DNA of 60,873 nucleotides, from positions 1 through 60,873 of the forward strand of contig JAZQBL010000008.1 in the NCBI GenBank assembly GCA_045545665.1, in the 5' to 3' direction. Made by a program: the position numbers and the translations under genes. Positions 40,421 to 49,147 of this stretch are shown piece by piece (the stretch's first letter is position 1; each line of letters begins with the position of its first letter). The notes below the pieces were generated by a model, which did not search any database, had not been told where the DNA came from, and was given only the letters and a program-made list of their open reading frames with translations. Source of the DNA: RGIG7213 sp045545665 (GTDB taxonomy: Bacteria > Bacillota > Clostridia > Oscillospirales > CAG-272).

Positions 40421-41548
40421 TCAGTTATTCTTCTGCTTCTTTTTGAGCATATCGATGAGGTAATCAAACTCATCCTGGGGAATAACAGTCTCTTCTTCCT
40501 TCTTCTCTTCTACTGCAGGAGCTTCAGCAGCTGCGGGAGCAGTAGCTACAGGCTTTCTTGCTTCGGGAGCCTTAACAGTCGTATTTCTTACAGCACCGTC
40601 AAAACCCGTAGCGATAACCGTGATACGCATTTCGTCTTCAAGTGTCTGATCAAACGCAGCACCCCAGATAACAGTTGCATCGGGATGAGCTTCTGCGCTT
40701 ATCATATTGGAAGCGATGTCGATCTCTTCCAAACCGATATCGGGAGATGCAGTGATATTGATGATAATACCTCTTGCACCTGTGATAGATGTTTCCAAAA
40801 GGGGCGAAGATATTGCCGCACGTGCAGCTGTTTCCGCCTTGTCCTTACCCTTCGCAGAGCCGACACCCATATGAGCGTAGCCTGCGTCGTGCATAATAGT
40901 CGTAACGTCAGCAAAGTCAAGGTTGATGATACCGAGACCGTTGATAAGCTCAACAACGCTTGCAACACCGCGGCGAAGAACGTCGTCGGCAACGTCGAAT
41001 GCGTTTGCGAGAGTTATACGTGTATCGGATACCTGCTTAAGTCTTTCGTTAGGAATAACGATAAGAGAGTCAACGATCTCGCCAAGCTTTGCAATACCTG
41101 CCTCAGCCTGTTCCATTCTTCTCTTTCCTTCAAAGCCGAACGGCTTTGTAACGATACCGACTGTAAGTATACCGAGATCCTTTGCTACCTTTGCAACTAC
41201 GGGAGCAGCACCTGTACCTGTTCCGCCGCCCATACCTGCTGTAACGAATACCATATCGGCGCCTTCAATAGCGGCGATGATCTCGTCAATGCTTTCTTCC
41301 GCCGCACGCGAACCTACATCGGGGTTTGCGCCTGCGCCGTGACCTTTTGTAATTTTTTCTCCTATCGGAATCTTCTGCTGTGCATTTGAATTAAAAAGTA
41401 CCATCTTGTCGGTATTTACAGCAATGTATTCAACACCGCCGACATTAGAGGCAATCATTCTGTTTACGGCATTGTTACCGCCGCCGCCTATACCAACGAC
41501 CTTAATTTTTACTACGCTGTCGATTCCGGCATCAAGTTCGTATCCCAT
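40421..41548 (-). CDS. ftsZ: Cell division protein FtsZ
   Basis: 375 aa from ATG at 41548, with AAGGAG 7 bases upstream; MGYELD matches the family start and an in-frame extension into the leader is not expected to be used. The GTP-binding signature VTAGMGGGTGTGAAPVVAKV is near residue 103, the T7 loop NLDFADVTTIM near 206. A Pro/Ala/Glu linker (APEARKPVATAPAAAEAPAV) leads to a C-terminal peptide IPQDEFDYLIDMLKKKQK, which binds membrane anchors. Forms the division ring. It has its own promoter and a long leader, separate from the rest of the dcw cluster; no ftsA is adjacent. Confidence 0.98.
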   Translation of the reverse strand: MGYELDAGIDSVVKIKVVGIGGGGNNAVNRMIASNVGGVEYIAVNTDKMVLFNSNAQQKIPIGEKITKGHGAGANPDVGSRAAEESIDEIIAAIEGADMVFVTAGMGGGTGTGAAPVVAKVAKDLGILTVGIVTKPFGFEGKRRMEQAEAGIAKLGEIVDSLIVIPNERLKQVSDTRITLANAFDVADDVLRRGVASVVELINGLGIINLDFADVTTIMHDAGYAHMGVGSAKGKDKAETAARAAISSPLLETSITGARGIIINITASPDIGLEEIDIASNMISAEAHPDATVIWGAAFDQTLEDEMRITVIATGFDGAVRNTTVKAPEARKPVATAPAAAEAPAVEEKKEEETVIPQDEFDYLIDMLKKKQKNN

Positions 41549-41675
41549 TTCGTGCTCCTTCTCCACCTGCTGTATGAATTTTAACGGCGGCGTTCGCAGA
41601 GTGGAAAACGCACACCAGATAGTAGTACTCCTCCCATTGGGCGAAGTACCGTATTATTTCAAATGATACATTGAT
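41549..41675 (-). promoter_or_regulatory. Structured leader of ftsZ
   Basis: The ~120-nt leader holds a nested hairpin (GTACT...CCC-AAT-GGG...AGTAC, 41625-41649) and a second stem built on GCGTT/AACGC (about 41589-41612). A GGAGG lies inside the first hairpin, and the frame reads open into ftsZ (TGGTGTGCGTTTTCCACTCT). Its density of pairing suggests a cis-acting RNA control. Confidence 0.45.
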
Positions 41676-41704
41676 ATAATAGTATTTTTTTCTGATAAAT
41701 TCAA
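41676..41704 (-). promoter_or_regulatory. Promoter of ftsZ
   Basis: Minus strand TTGAAT (41699-41704), 17 bases, TATTAT (41676-41681). Confidence 0.7.
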
Positions 41705-41771
41705 TATCAATTCTAAAAAAAACACCGTTTTTTACAAATTAAATTATAAATGTTTGCAATTTCGGAACATT

Positions 41772-42683
41772 TCAACCGTTTTGCATAAGAGTTGAAATAT
41801 ATGATCCCTTTTCTGTACTTGAAGAATCGATGATACCTGTTTCATTTTCGGGCAGGCTGTCGATATATGCTTTTGCAAGCGTCAGCTTCGTGTGTATATT
41901 TTCACCGACGCCGAGCTTTACTGTAAATCTTTCACCATATTCAAGCGTTACGTCAAACTTATCGCTTGCATCGACCGCAACGACGTCACGTCCGACCTCG
42001 TGCGAGCATATCTCGTCTAAAAGATCTTTTATATATCCGTACTGATATTCGTTATAGAACTCGATAACATCCCCTGTTCGAGCCTTTTTGACGTCCGACA
42101 TTTTTATTTCGATAACACCCTCAGTGCTTTTTGTATCGTTCGTTATCCGCATAACACGCAGATCGCTTGAAAGCAGATAGTATTCTCCGTCAAATGACAT
42201 ATGATAAAGCGGTTTTTCATCCGTCACGGCAACCGATATCCCACCGGGCAGTTTTTTCTCGACGTTCACTTCCTTGAGAGCCGGGTATTCTGTAAGAATA
42301 GCCTCTTCAAGCTTGTCCGTACTCAAGAGCAAAACGTTTTTGCCCGATATACTTTCCGCTGTTTTTTTGATATCTTCGTTTGAATATATGCTTGAGCCCG
42401 ATACGCTTACCTCACGCAGAGAAAAGCCGAAAGCAACGAAGCCCGCTATAACGATCAAGGCAAAAAAGCTTACAAAAGATATTCTTTTGATCCTTTCACG
42501 TGTTTTACGTGTTTCAAAATTACTTTTTGCATTTTCAAATGCCGATACGTTATCCGTCTCGTCTTCATCGACAAGACTTTCAAAAAAGCCTTGTTTGATC
42601 TCAGAAGACGGCTGTCCCGTTTCTTTTTTTCTGACGATCTTTCCGTCGGAAAATTCAAAAACCGTGTCTTTATTCTTCTTCAT
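41772..42683 (-). CDS. divIB: Cell division protein DivIB/FtsQ
   Basis: 303 aa. A ~65-residue charged cytoplasmic segment, one membrane helix (ISFVSFFALIVIAGFVAFGF, ~70-89), a POTRA domain (LREVSVSGSSIYSNEDIKKT, ~92-165) and an extracellular beta domain ending NETGIIDSSSTEKGSYIS. Part of the DivIB-FtsL-DivIC complex that activates septal synthesis. Excellent ribosome binding site (AAAGGAGG). Sits between murG and ftsZ, the usual ftsQ position. Confidence 0.9.
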   Translation of the reverse strand: MKKNKDTVFEFSDGKIVRKKETGQPSSEIKQGFFESLVDEDETDNVSAFENAKSNFETRKTRERIKRISFVSFFALIVIAGFVAFGFSLREVSVSGSSIYSNEDIKKTAESISGKNVLLLSTDKLEEAILTEYPALKEVNVEKKLPGGISVAVTDEKPLYHMSFDGEYYLLSSDLRVMRITNDTKSTEGVIEIKMSDVKKARTGDVIEFYNEYQYGYIKDLLDEICSHEVGRDVVAVDASDKFDVTLEYGERFTVKLGVGENIHTKLTLAKAYIDSLPENETGIIDSSSTEKGSYISTLMQNG

Positions 42684-42718
42684 CTTTTCCTCCTTTCGGG
42701 GATATTATCCGCGTTTTA

Positions 42719-43837
42719 TTACGTTTTGATGAGCTGTATAAGTTTTTGGAATATCTTTTCGTTTGCTTCGGGCATTGCGAATTTCGATATATTTTCCGAC
42801 ATTTTTTCCTTTACGCCGTTTTCGTAAAGGATGCGGTGAAGCGCCTTTTCTATACCGTCTTCGGTGAGGTCCTTATCTTCTATAAGAACCGCCGCATCGC
42901 TGTCAGAAAGCAGCTTTGCATTTTTGTACTGATGATTTTCAGCAGCGTACGGATACGGAACGAGGACCGCAGGCTTTGCAAGCATGGAAAGCTCGGAAAG
43001 TGTCATAGCCCCTGCTCGGCTTACGATAACGTCAGCGGCAGTCATTCTGCACGGCATATCGTATATGTACTCAAGCAGTTCGATATTTTCCGCTTTATCG
43101 AGTCCGTACGTCTGATACGCTTGTTTCGTTTTTTCGTATCCTGTCGCACCTGTTGCGTGGGTAAGTTTGATTTCCTTATTTGTTTTGAGGTATTTATCCG
43201 CCCATTTTGCAATTTTATCGTTTATATTTGCCGCACCGAGCGAGCCGCCGTAAACAAGTACGCTGTACTTATATTTGCCGTCAATACCGAGTTTTTTTCT
43301 TGCTGATAAATAATCCGTTTTTTCTCCGTTTTCAAAATACGGATTGCCTACGTGGATAACTTTATCCCTGTATTTTTCTTTTATGTACTCACGTGTTTTT
43401 TCAAAATCCGTAAATATAACGTCAACACAAGAAGCAAGAAGCTTGATCGCAACTCCCGGTATGGCGTTCGATTCGTGTATAAGCGTAGGTATACCAAGCT
43501 TTGCTGCCGCCTTTACAAGCGGATAGCAAACGTAACCGCCTGTTCCTATAACAGCATCGGGCTTTTCCTGTTTTAAAAGTTTTTTTGCCTTTGAAACACT
43601 CGTAACGGTAAGATACAGCGTCTTTACGTTCTGAAGCGACAGCTTGCGCTTCAAGCCCTGTATTTCGATATGATGCAGTTTATATCCCGCTTTTGAAACG
43701 AGTTTATTTTCAATTCCCGTCGGTGTACCGACGAAAGCTATTTCACATTCAGGCAAATGTTTTTTTACCGTTTCTGCTATGGCAAGCGCGGGATTTACGT
43801 GTCCGCCCGTGCCGCCGCCTGTAAATAATATTTTCAT
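42719..43837 (-). CDS. murG: Lipid II-forming N-acetylglucosaminyltransferase MurG
   Basis: 372 aa. GT-B fold with the N-terminal glycine loop FTGGGTGGHVNPALAIAET (near 5-23), VIGTGGYVCYPLV near 95, LVYGGSLGAANIND near 190 and VSRAGAMTLSELSMLAKPAV near 267 (UDP-GlcNAc contact). Adds GlcNAc to lipid I at the membrane inner face. Three bases after ftsW, with AAAGGT upstream. Confidence 0.97.
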   Translation of the reverse strand: MKILFTGGGTGGHVNPALAIAETVKKHLPECEIAFVGTPTGIENKLVSKAGYKLHHIEIQGLKRKLSLQNVKTLYLTVTSVSKAKKLLKQEKPDAVIGTGGYVCYPLVKAAAKLGIPTLIHESNAIPGVAIKLLASCVDVIFTDFEKTREYIKEKYRDKVIHVGNPYFENGEKTDYLSARKKLGIDGKYKYSVLVYGGSLGAANINDKIAKWADKYLKTNKEIKLTHATGATGYEKTKQAYQTYGLDKAENIELLEYIYDMPCRMTAADVIVSRAGAMTLSELSMLAKPAVLVPYPYAAENHQYKNAKLLSDSDAAVLIEDKDLTEDGIEKALHRILYENGVKEKMSENISKFAMPEANEKIFQKLIQLIKT

Positions 43838-43840
43838 AAA

Positions 43841-45178
43841 TTAAACCTTTTTCTCGTATGAATATCTTGAAATAGATAAAAGTATTCCCATTTCGCAAAG
43901 CAAGAACACAAGGGCTGTGCCTCCGTATGAAAAGAACGGAAGCGAAATACCCGTAGGAGGAAATATATTTGTAACAACAAATATATTCAAAACTGCCTGT
44001 ATTGCTACCTTACCCGTTATACCGATGGCAACGAGTCTTGAAAAGCTGTCGGGTGCGCGGCGTGATATGGCAATACCTCTCGAAATCAGTATTGCAAACA
44101 AGAGAAACACCACGAGCGCTCCTATGAACCCGAGCTCCTCGCATATTATTGCGAAAATGTAGTCATTCTGCGGTTCGGGCAGGTACATATGCTTTTGAGT
44201 TGAATTACCGAGTCCGACACCGAAAAGGCCGCCTGAGGATATCGCATAGAGGCTCTGTACGATCTGCCAGCCTTCGTCAAGCTCATAAGCAAACGGATCG
44301 AGCCAAGCCATAACGCGGTCGCTTGTGTAACCGACAGACGTTATAAGATAGACAGCCGCCGCACCGCCTACGGCAAACAGCGCAAGTATCCATCTCACCG
44401 AAACTCCGCCGACGAATATGACGGTCATACCGATACAGAAAAGTATTATCGTACCGGACATATGTTTTTCAAGAAGTGTGACGACACACACCATACCGAC
44501 GATGCCGAACGGTATAAATACCTCTCTTATAAATATCGGAAAATATTCTTTAGCCGTGAGCTTGAATATTCCTTTTTTCTTTTCTTTTACGGAAAGTGCA
44601 TCAAGATCACGCGCGGAGGTAATATATTTTGATATGTACCACGACAGCATAAGAACGAGTGCTATCTTCATTATTTCAGTCGGCTGTATCTGGATGGGGC
44701 CTATAACTATCCACCTTTTCGCACCGTTTACCGTTTTACCGATTATCGGCACGAGTGCCAGAAGAATGAACGATATTGTAAAGCCTATCGGCGTCACCGA
44801 ACGTATAAGCCTGTAATCTATCTGCATTATGACGAACATAAACGCACTGCCGACAGCGACCCACATTATGTGCTTCTTTACCCAGTAAAAGCTGTCGCCG
44901 TAGTCGTTTTCCGCCCAGGCATAGCTTGCCGAAAAGACCATTACCGTACCGAACAGAAGAAGTATCAGTATTATGACGAGCAAGGGACGGTCAAATCCCG
45001 TTTTTATTCTGTCTATTCTTCTTTGAGCAAAAAGCTTTCCTCTTTGCTCGGAAACCGTAAGCCTGCCTCCCTGATGAACGTCGACGCTCACCGAACGTCT
45101 TTTATCCGTACCTTCTTTCGGTACGCTCGGGGATGTGTTTTTTTCTTTGGGGATAATTATTTTTTTGTTGTCGTTCAT
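43841..45178 (-). CDS. ftsW: SEDS-family peptidoglycan glycosyltransferase, SpoVE/FtsW-type
   Basis: 445 aa with a ~65-residue basic N-terminal tail and about ten membrane helices. Signature GISLPFFSYGGTALVFLLCE near residue 400 and LTAKEYFPIFIREVF before the catalytic loop region. Polymerises lipid II with its partner class b PBP encoded in the same cluster. SpoVE (spore cortex) and FtsW (division) cannot be told apart by sequence alone; the position next to murG suits both. GGGGGT precedes ATG. Confidence 0.93.
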   Translation of the reverse strand: MNDNKKIIIPKEKNTSPSVPKEGTDKRRSVSVDVHQGGRLTVSEQRGKLFAQRRIDRIKTGFDRPLLVIILILLLFGTVMVFSASYAWAENDYGDSFYWVKKHIMWVAVGSAFMFVIMQIDYRLIRSVTPIGFTISFILLALVPIIGKTVNGAKRWIVIGPIQIQPTEIMKIALVLMLSWYISKYITSARDLDALSVKEKKKGIFKLTAKEYFPIFIREVFIPFGIVGMVCVVTLLEKHMSGTIILFCIGMTVIFVGGVSVRWILALFAVGGAAAVYLITSVGYTSDRVMAWLDPFAYELDEGWQIVQSLYAISSGGLFGVGLGNSTQKHMYLPEPQNDYIFAIICEELGFIGALVVFLLFAILISRGIAISRRAPDSFSRLVAIGITGKVAIQAVLNIFVVTNIFPPTGISLPFFSYGGTALVFLLCEMGILLSISRYSYEKKV

Positions 45179-45201
45179 ACTGTTCTACCCCCATTTAAAA
45201 T

Positions 45202-46212
45202 TTAAAATATTGAAAAATAAGCTATTGCCGAGAATATTGCACTGACAAGTCCGAACGTTATACAAATTTTTATCTCGGAAAATCCGCACATTTCAAAATG
45301 GTGATGAATAGGCGCCATTTTGAAAAATCTTTTACCGCCTGTAAGCTTGAAATAACCTACCTGTATCATTACGCTTGCCGCTTCGATTATGTAAATAAGG
45401 CCGCACAAAACTATTACAAGCGGTTCATCTATCATAAACGCAAGACCGCAGGCAAGACCGCCCAAGAAGAGTGAGCCTGTGTCGCCCATAAATATTTTTG
45501 CAGGGTACGCATTGTAGACCAGAAAGCCGACGCACACACCCATAAGTATTGCGGAAAGTGCCGCAGCACCCATAGCATCCGCGCCTATTTTAGCACTTGC
45601 AAGTGCAAAAAATCCGCCTATTATCAACGTAACGACAGAAGCAAGACCGTCGATACCGTCTGTAAGGTTTGCCGCATTTACAATACCCGTTATAAGCAAA
45701 AGCGCGAAGATATAATAAAATACACCGAGATCAATGCTGAATGAAGTAAACGGAATATGCAAAACAGTCGAAAGATTATCGGTTATTGCAAGAGATGCAA
45801 GATAAACACCCGCTATCACAAGCTGAAGCAGATATTTCTGTTTCGCCGTCAAGCCTTCGTTTTGCTTTTTCAAAAGCTTTACACGGTCATCAATTATACC
45901 GATAGCACCGTAAAACAGAGCCATGGATAAAGTAAGCACCATTTTCACGTTCGGCAAAAATCCGTCCTTAAGAGAACAGTATATTATAGCACCGACACCG
46001 ACCGTCAAAGCCGTAATAAGCATTGCAAGTCCTCCCATTGTGGGAGTACCTTCCTTGCCTTTGTGCCAGCGAGGGCCTATATCGAGTATCTTCTGCCCCA
46101 TTTTAAGGCTTTTGAGCTTCGGAATAAGAATTCTTGTCAGCAACGCACACATCAAAAACGAGCATGCGAAGCAAATTATAAAAAATACCGTTTGTGGGGA
46201 CATATCATTCAC
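45202..46212 (-). CDS. mraY: Phospho-MurNAc-pentapeptide transferase MraY
   Basis: 336 aa, ten membrane helices. Magnesium and active-site aspartates: FYGAIGIIDDRVKL near 106 and NLTDGIDGLASVVTLIIGGF near 182; the terminal APIHHHFEMCGFSE near 303 is diagnostic. Forms lipid I. Start GTG at 46212 overlaps the murF stop by 8 bases; an ATG three codons later is an alternative. In most Firmicutes murD would follow; here ftsW follows directly. Confidence 0.96.
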   Translation of the reverse strand: MNDMSPQTVFFIICFACSFLMCALLTRILIPKLKSLKMGQKILDIGPRWHKGKEGTPTMGGLAMLITALTVGVGAIIYCSLKDGFLPNVKMVLTLSMALFYGAIGIIDDRVKLLKKQNEGLTAKQKYLLQLVIAGVYLASLAITDNLSTVLHIPFTSFSIDLGVFYYIFALLLITGIVNAANLTDGIDGLASVVTLIIGGFFALASAKIGADAMGAAALSAILMGVCVGFLVYNAYPAKIFMGDTGSLFLGGLACGLAFMIDEPLVIVLCGLIYIIEAASVMIQVGYFKLTGGKRFFKMAPIHHHFEMCGFSEIKICITFGLVSAIFSAIAYFSIF

Positions 46213-47626
46213 ACTTTAAATATCCTTCAAAATTTTCTATTGCATTTTCAAGCTTTACGTATCTGCTTGCTTTGAACATAATGATATCGCCGTCTTTTAT
46301 ATTTTCGGCAAGCTTTGCGGTAAGTTCACTGTAATCACATCCGTCGGAAAACGTAAATACGCGCTCACATCTCATGCCTGCCTCAATTGCGCCTTCGCCT
46401 ATCAATGAAGCGTTTGTACCCCAAAGGTACAGATGATCGACTCCGTTTTCGTATACGTTTTTACCCGTCTGTCTGTGAAGACTTGCGCTTGCCGCGCCGA
46501 GCTCTCTCATTTCTCCCAAAACGGCGTGAGAGGATACTTTTTTATCACGTGCAAGGCGCACAAGCGCTTCGCTGGACGCTTTTACGGACTCGGGAGATGC
46601 GTTATAGCAATCTGCCATTATCGTATAGTTTCCGACGTCGTATATCTTCTGGCGCATGCCTGTCGTCTTATAGTTCATAAGTCCGTCTTTTATATTATCG
46701 ACACTTATTCCCATAAGATATGAAAGAGCAAATACCAAAAGCGAATTATACACGTTGTGCATTCCGACAGCGGGGATCCTTACATCCGTTACAGTTATAT
46801 TTTTTTCTTTTATATATATATCATACGTTACGCCGTCGTGAGAAAAAACGACGTTCTTACCGACAAAATCGCTTTCCTCATTGAAAAGGGATGCATATAT
46901 TCTGCGATACGGAACGGTCTTTTCCTTTTCCGAAAGCAGATACGGATCGTCTCCGTTCAAGACCAGGATATTATCCTTACCGAAATGCTTCGTTATCTCA
47001 AGTTTTGCTTTAAGGATATTTTCGCGGCTTCCGAGCATTTCCATATGTGAGGTGCCGATATTGGTGATTATTGCGCCGTCGGGATATGCGATATCGACCA
47101 TCGCCTCGATCTCCCCTTTTGCGCTCATTCCCATCTCAAACACAGCCGCCTCGGTATCGGGTTCTATATTGAACACCGTCAAGGGCAGACCGATAACGCT
47201 GTTATAGTTCCCTTCCGTTTTGTGTGTTTTATACGTTGTTGAAAACACGGAAGCAAGAAATTCCTTCGTCGTAGTCTTGCCGACGCTTCCCGTAACGGCA
47301 ACCGTCTTTTTTATATTTCTTTTATTTTCCTTAAACCCTTTTGCAATATCTCCCAAGGCTTTGAGTGAATCGTTTGCCAAAAGGATACTTTTTCCCTCTG
47401 CTTCCTTTTCACAAAGAACACATTCCGCACCGTTTTCAAACGCTTTGTCTATATAGTTGTGGCCGTCCGTGTTTTCGCCTTTCAGAGCAACAAACATTAC
47501 TCCGGGGGTATTCGTCACACTTCGTGAATCGATCTCAGCAGACGCAACCGTGCAGTCCTCGCCTTTTACAGTGCCGCCGCACCACTTTGCCGCTTCGCTT
47601 AATGTAAACAATTTTTTATTTTCCAT
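46205..47626 (-). CDS. murF: UDP-MurNAc-tripeptide--D-Ala-D-Ala ligase
   Basis: 473 aa. Mur ligase central domain with the P-loop VAVTGSVGKTTTKEF near 109, NYNSVIGLPLTVF, EMGMSAKGEIEAM and LNGDDPYLLSEK; N-terminal domain FTLSEAAKWCGGTVKGED and C-terminal domain starting IMADCYNASPESVKAS. Adds D-Ala-D-Ala to the tripeptide. 13 bases after murE. Confidence 0.95.
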   Translation of the reverse strand: MENKKLFTLSEAAKWCGGTVKGEDCTVASAEIDSRSVTNTPGVMFVALKGENTDGHNYIDKAFENGAECVLCEKEAEGKSILLANDSLKALGDIAKGFKENKRNIKKTVAVTGSVGKTTTKEFLASVFSTTYKTHKTEGNYNSVIGLPLTVFNIEPDTEAAVFEMGMSAKGEIEAMVDIAYPDGAIITNIGTSHMEMLGSRENILKAKLEITKHFGKDNILVLNGDDPYLLSEKEKTVPYRRIYASLFNEESDFVGKNVVFSHDGVTYDIYIKEKNITVTDVRIPAVGMHNVYNSLLVFALSYLMGISVDNIKDGLMNYKTTGMRQKIYDVGNYTIMADCYNASPESVKASSEALVRLARDKKVSSHAVLGEMRELGAASASLHRQTGKNVYENGVDHLYLWGTNASLIGEGAIEAGMRCERVFTFSDGCDYSELTAKLAENIKDGDIIMFKASRYVKLENAIENFEGYLKCE

Positions 47627-47639
47627 AACAGTTTTCCAT

Positions 47640-49100
47640 TCAACCGTATTTTTCTTTCAGATGATCTTTTACAATATTTCTCTCAAAGTACGGATGCGCT
47701 CCGTCTTTTAAAATTTCGTATTCTTCGTGCCCTTTACCTGCAAGAAGTACCGTGTCGGAAGTCCTTGCAATATCAAGCGCATAACGTATTGCCTCGGTCC
47801 TGTTCGGAATCACCTTATATACGCTGTGCTTATCGACTCCGCGCAGGATATCGGATATTATATTTTCCGGTTCTTCATTTCGGCAATTGTCGCTCGTTAT
47901 GACGGTAACGTCGGCTATGCGTGAAGATATCATACCCATTGTCGGGCGTTTTTCTTTATCGCGGTTACCGCCGCAGCCGAAGACGCATATAAGACGCCCT
48001 TTTGTAAACGTACGGCACGTTTTAAGGATATTTTCAAGTGCATCGGGTGTATGTGCAAAATCAATGATCACGGAAAAATCAGTACCGGTATTCAGTATTT
48101 CGCACCTGCCGCGCACGCACTCCATATCCTTCAGTGCCGAAGCGGAGTCTTTGCAGGACACCCCGAGAAGCTCACACAATGCAATGGCGCACACGGCGTT
48201 TTTTACGTTATATTCTCCCGGAAGCTTCAGCTCCACGTCACACTCGGAAAGTCCTTTATATCTGAATGATACACCGTTTTTGCCGTGCAGACACACGTCG
48301 GAAAACGTCACGTCGCCGCTTTTTTCCGAATACAGCACTTTTTTCCCTCTTGTTCTCGAAAGGATCGTGGTGCAGTTTTCATCATCACCGTTGAGCAGAG
48401 ATATTTTACTTTGTGTAAACAGCTTGCATTTTGCCGAAACGTACCGTTCCTTCGTCTTATGATAATCCATATGATCCGAGGTGATATTCGTAAACGCACC
48501 AACCTCAAAGGTACACGGTGCAAGTCTTTCCTGCACCAATGCGTGCGAGGAGACCTCAATGACCGCATATTCAGCTCCTTTTTTTCTGTAGCTGTCAAGA
48601 AGCTTATAAAACTCCTTCGGGGAAGGCGTTGTCATGTCGGCGCTTTCGATATCATCTCCGACACCGTTTCCGAGTGTTGCGGTTATTCCGCACACGAAGC
48701 CGTTTTTTTCTATGATGTGCTTTATCATACGGCACACCGTCGTTTTACCGTTCGTGCCCGTCACCCCGACAAGCTTCATATATCTTTCGGGATTTCCGTA
48801 ATAATTGCTGTAAATATGTGCTGCGGCTTTTCTTGCGTTATTCACTTCGATGAAATGAACGCCCGGGATATCACACGAAAAAGATTTTTTTCTTTTTTCG
48901 TATATGATTACCGAAGCACCGTTTGATATTGCCTTTGAAATATAGTCAAATCCGTCGTGCTGTGTTCCGCAAACGGCAAGAAACATATCGCCGTCCTTTA
49001 CGTCATCCGCGTTTTCTTTTATACCTTTGACGTCGCAGGCGAATGCCTCATCGTCTGCTTTTATAATGCAAACACCGCTTAAAAGTGATGAAAGTTTAAT
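47640..49100 (-). CDS. murE: UDP-MurNAc-tripeptide synthetase MurE, with ATT start
   Basis: 486 aa from ATT at 49100, which gives the family start MKLSSLLSG and lies 7 bases after AAAAGGGG. An in-frame GTG at 49151 would add 17 basic residues, overlaps the upstream stop codon and has no good ribosome binding site. P-loop GVTGTNGKTTVCRM near 112; carbamylated-lysine region NITSDHMDYHKTKERYVSAK. The specificity motif is DNCRNEEP instead of DNPRxEDP, so meso-diaminopimelate is likely (dapA and dapB are nearby) but with Pro replaced by Cys. Confidence 0.93.
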   Translation of the reverse strand: MKLSSLLSGVCIIKADDEAFACDVKGIKENADDVKDGDMFLAVCGTQHDGFDYISKAISNGASVIIYEKRKKSFSCDIPGVHFIEVNNARKAAAHIYSNYYGNPERYMKLVGVTGTNGKTTVCRMIKHIIEKNGFVCGITATLGNGVGDDIESADMTTPSPKEFYKLLDSYRKKGAEYAVIEVSSHALVQERLAPCTFEVGAFTNITSDHMDYHKTKERYVSAKCKLFTQSKISLLNGDDENCTTILSRTRGKKVLYSEKSGDVTFSDVCLHGKNGVSFRYKGLSECDVELKLPGEYNVKNAVCAIALCELLGVSCKDSASALKDMECVRGRCEILNTGTDFSVIIDFAHTPDALENILKTCRTFTKGRLICVFGCGGNRDKEKRPTMGMISSRIADVTVITSDNCRNEEPENIISDILRGVDKHSVYKVIPNRTEAIRYALDIARTSDTVLLAGKGHEEYEILKDGAHPYFERNIVKDHLKEKYG

Positions 49101-49147
49101 AATATTACCCCTTTTCGGTTTTATATCTTTAAACTTCCTTTTTCGTA

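Noticed and set aside
40415..41389. 324-codon plus-strand open frame
   Set aside because: Antisense to ftsZ with a Cys/Ser-rich translation.
41549..41630. N-terminal extension of FtsZ through the leader, possibly from ATC after GGAGG
   Set aside because: MGYELD with AAGGAG at 7 bases is the expected family start; the extension would not match FtsZ. Treated as leader RNA.
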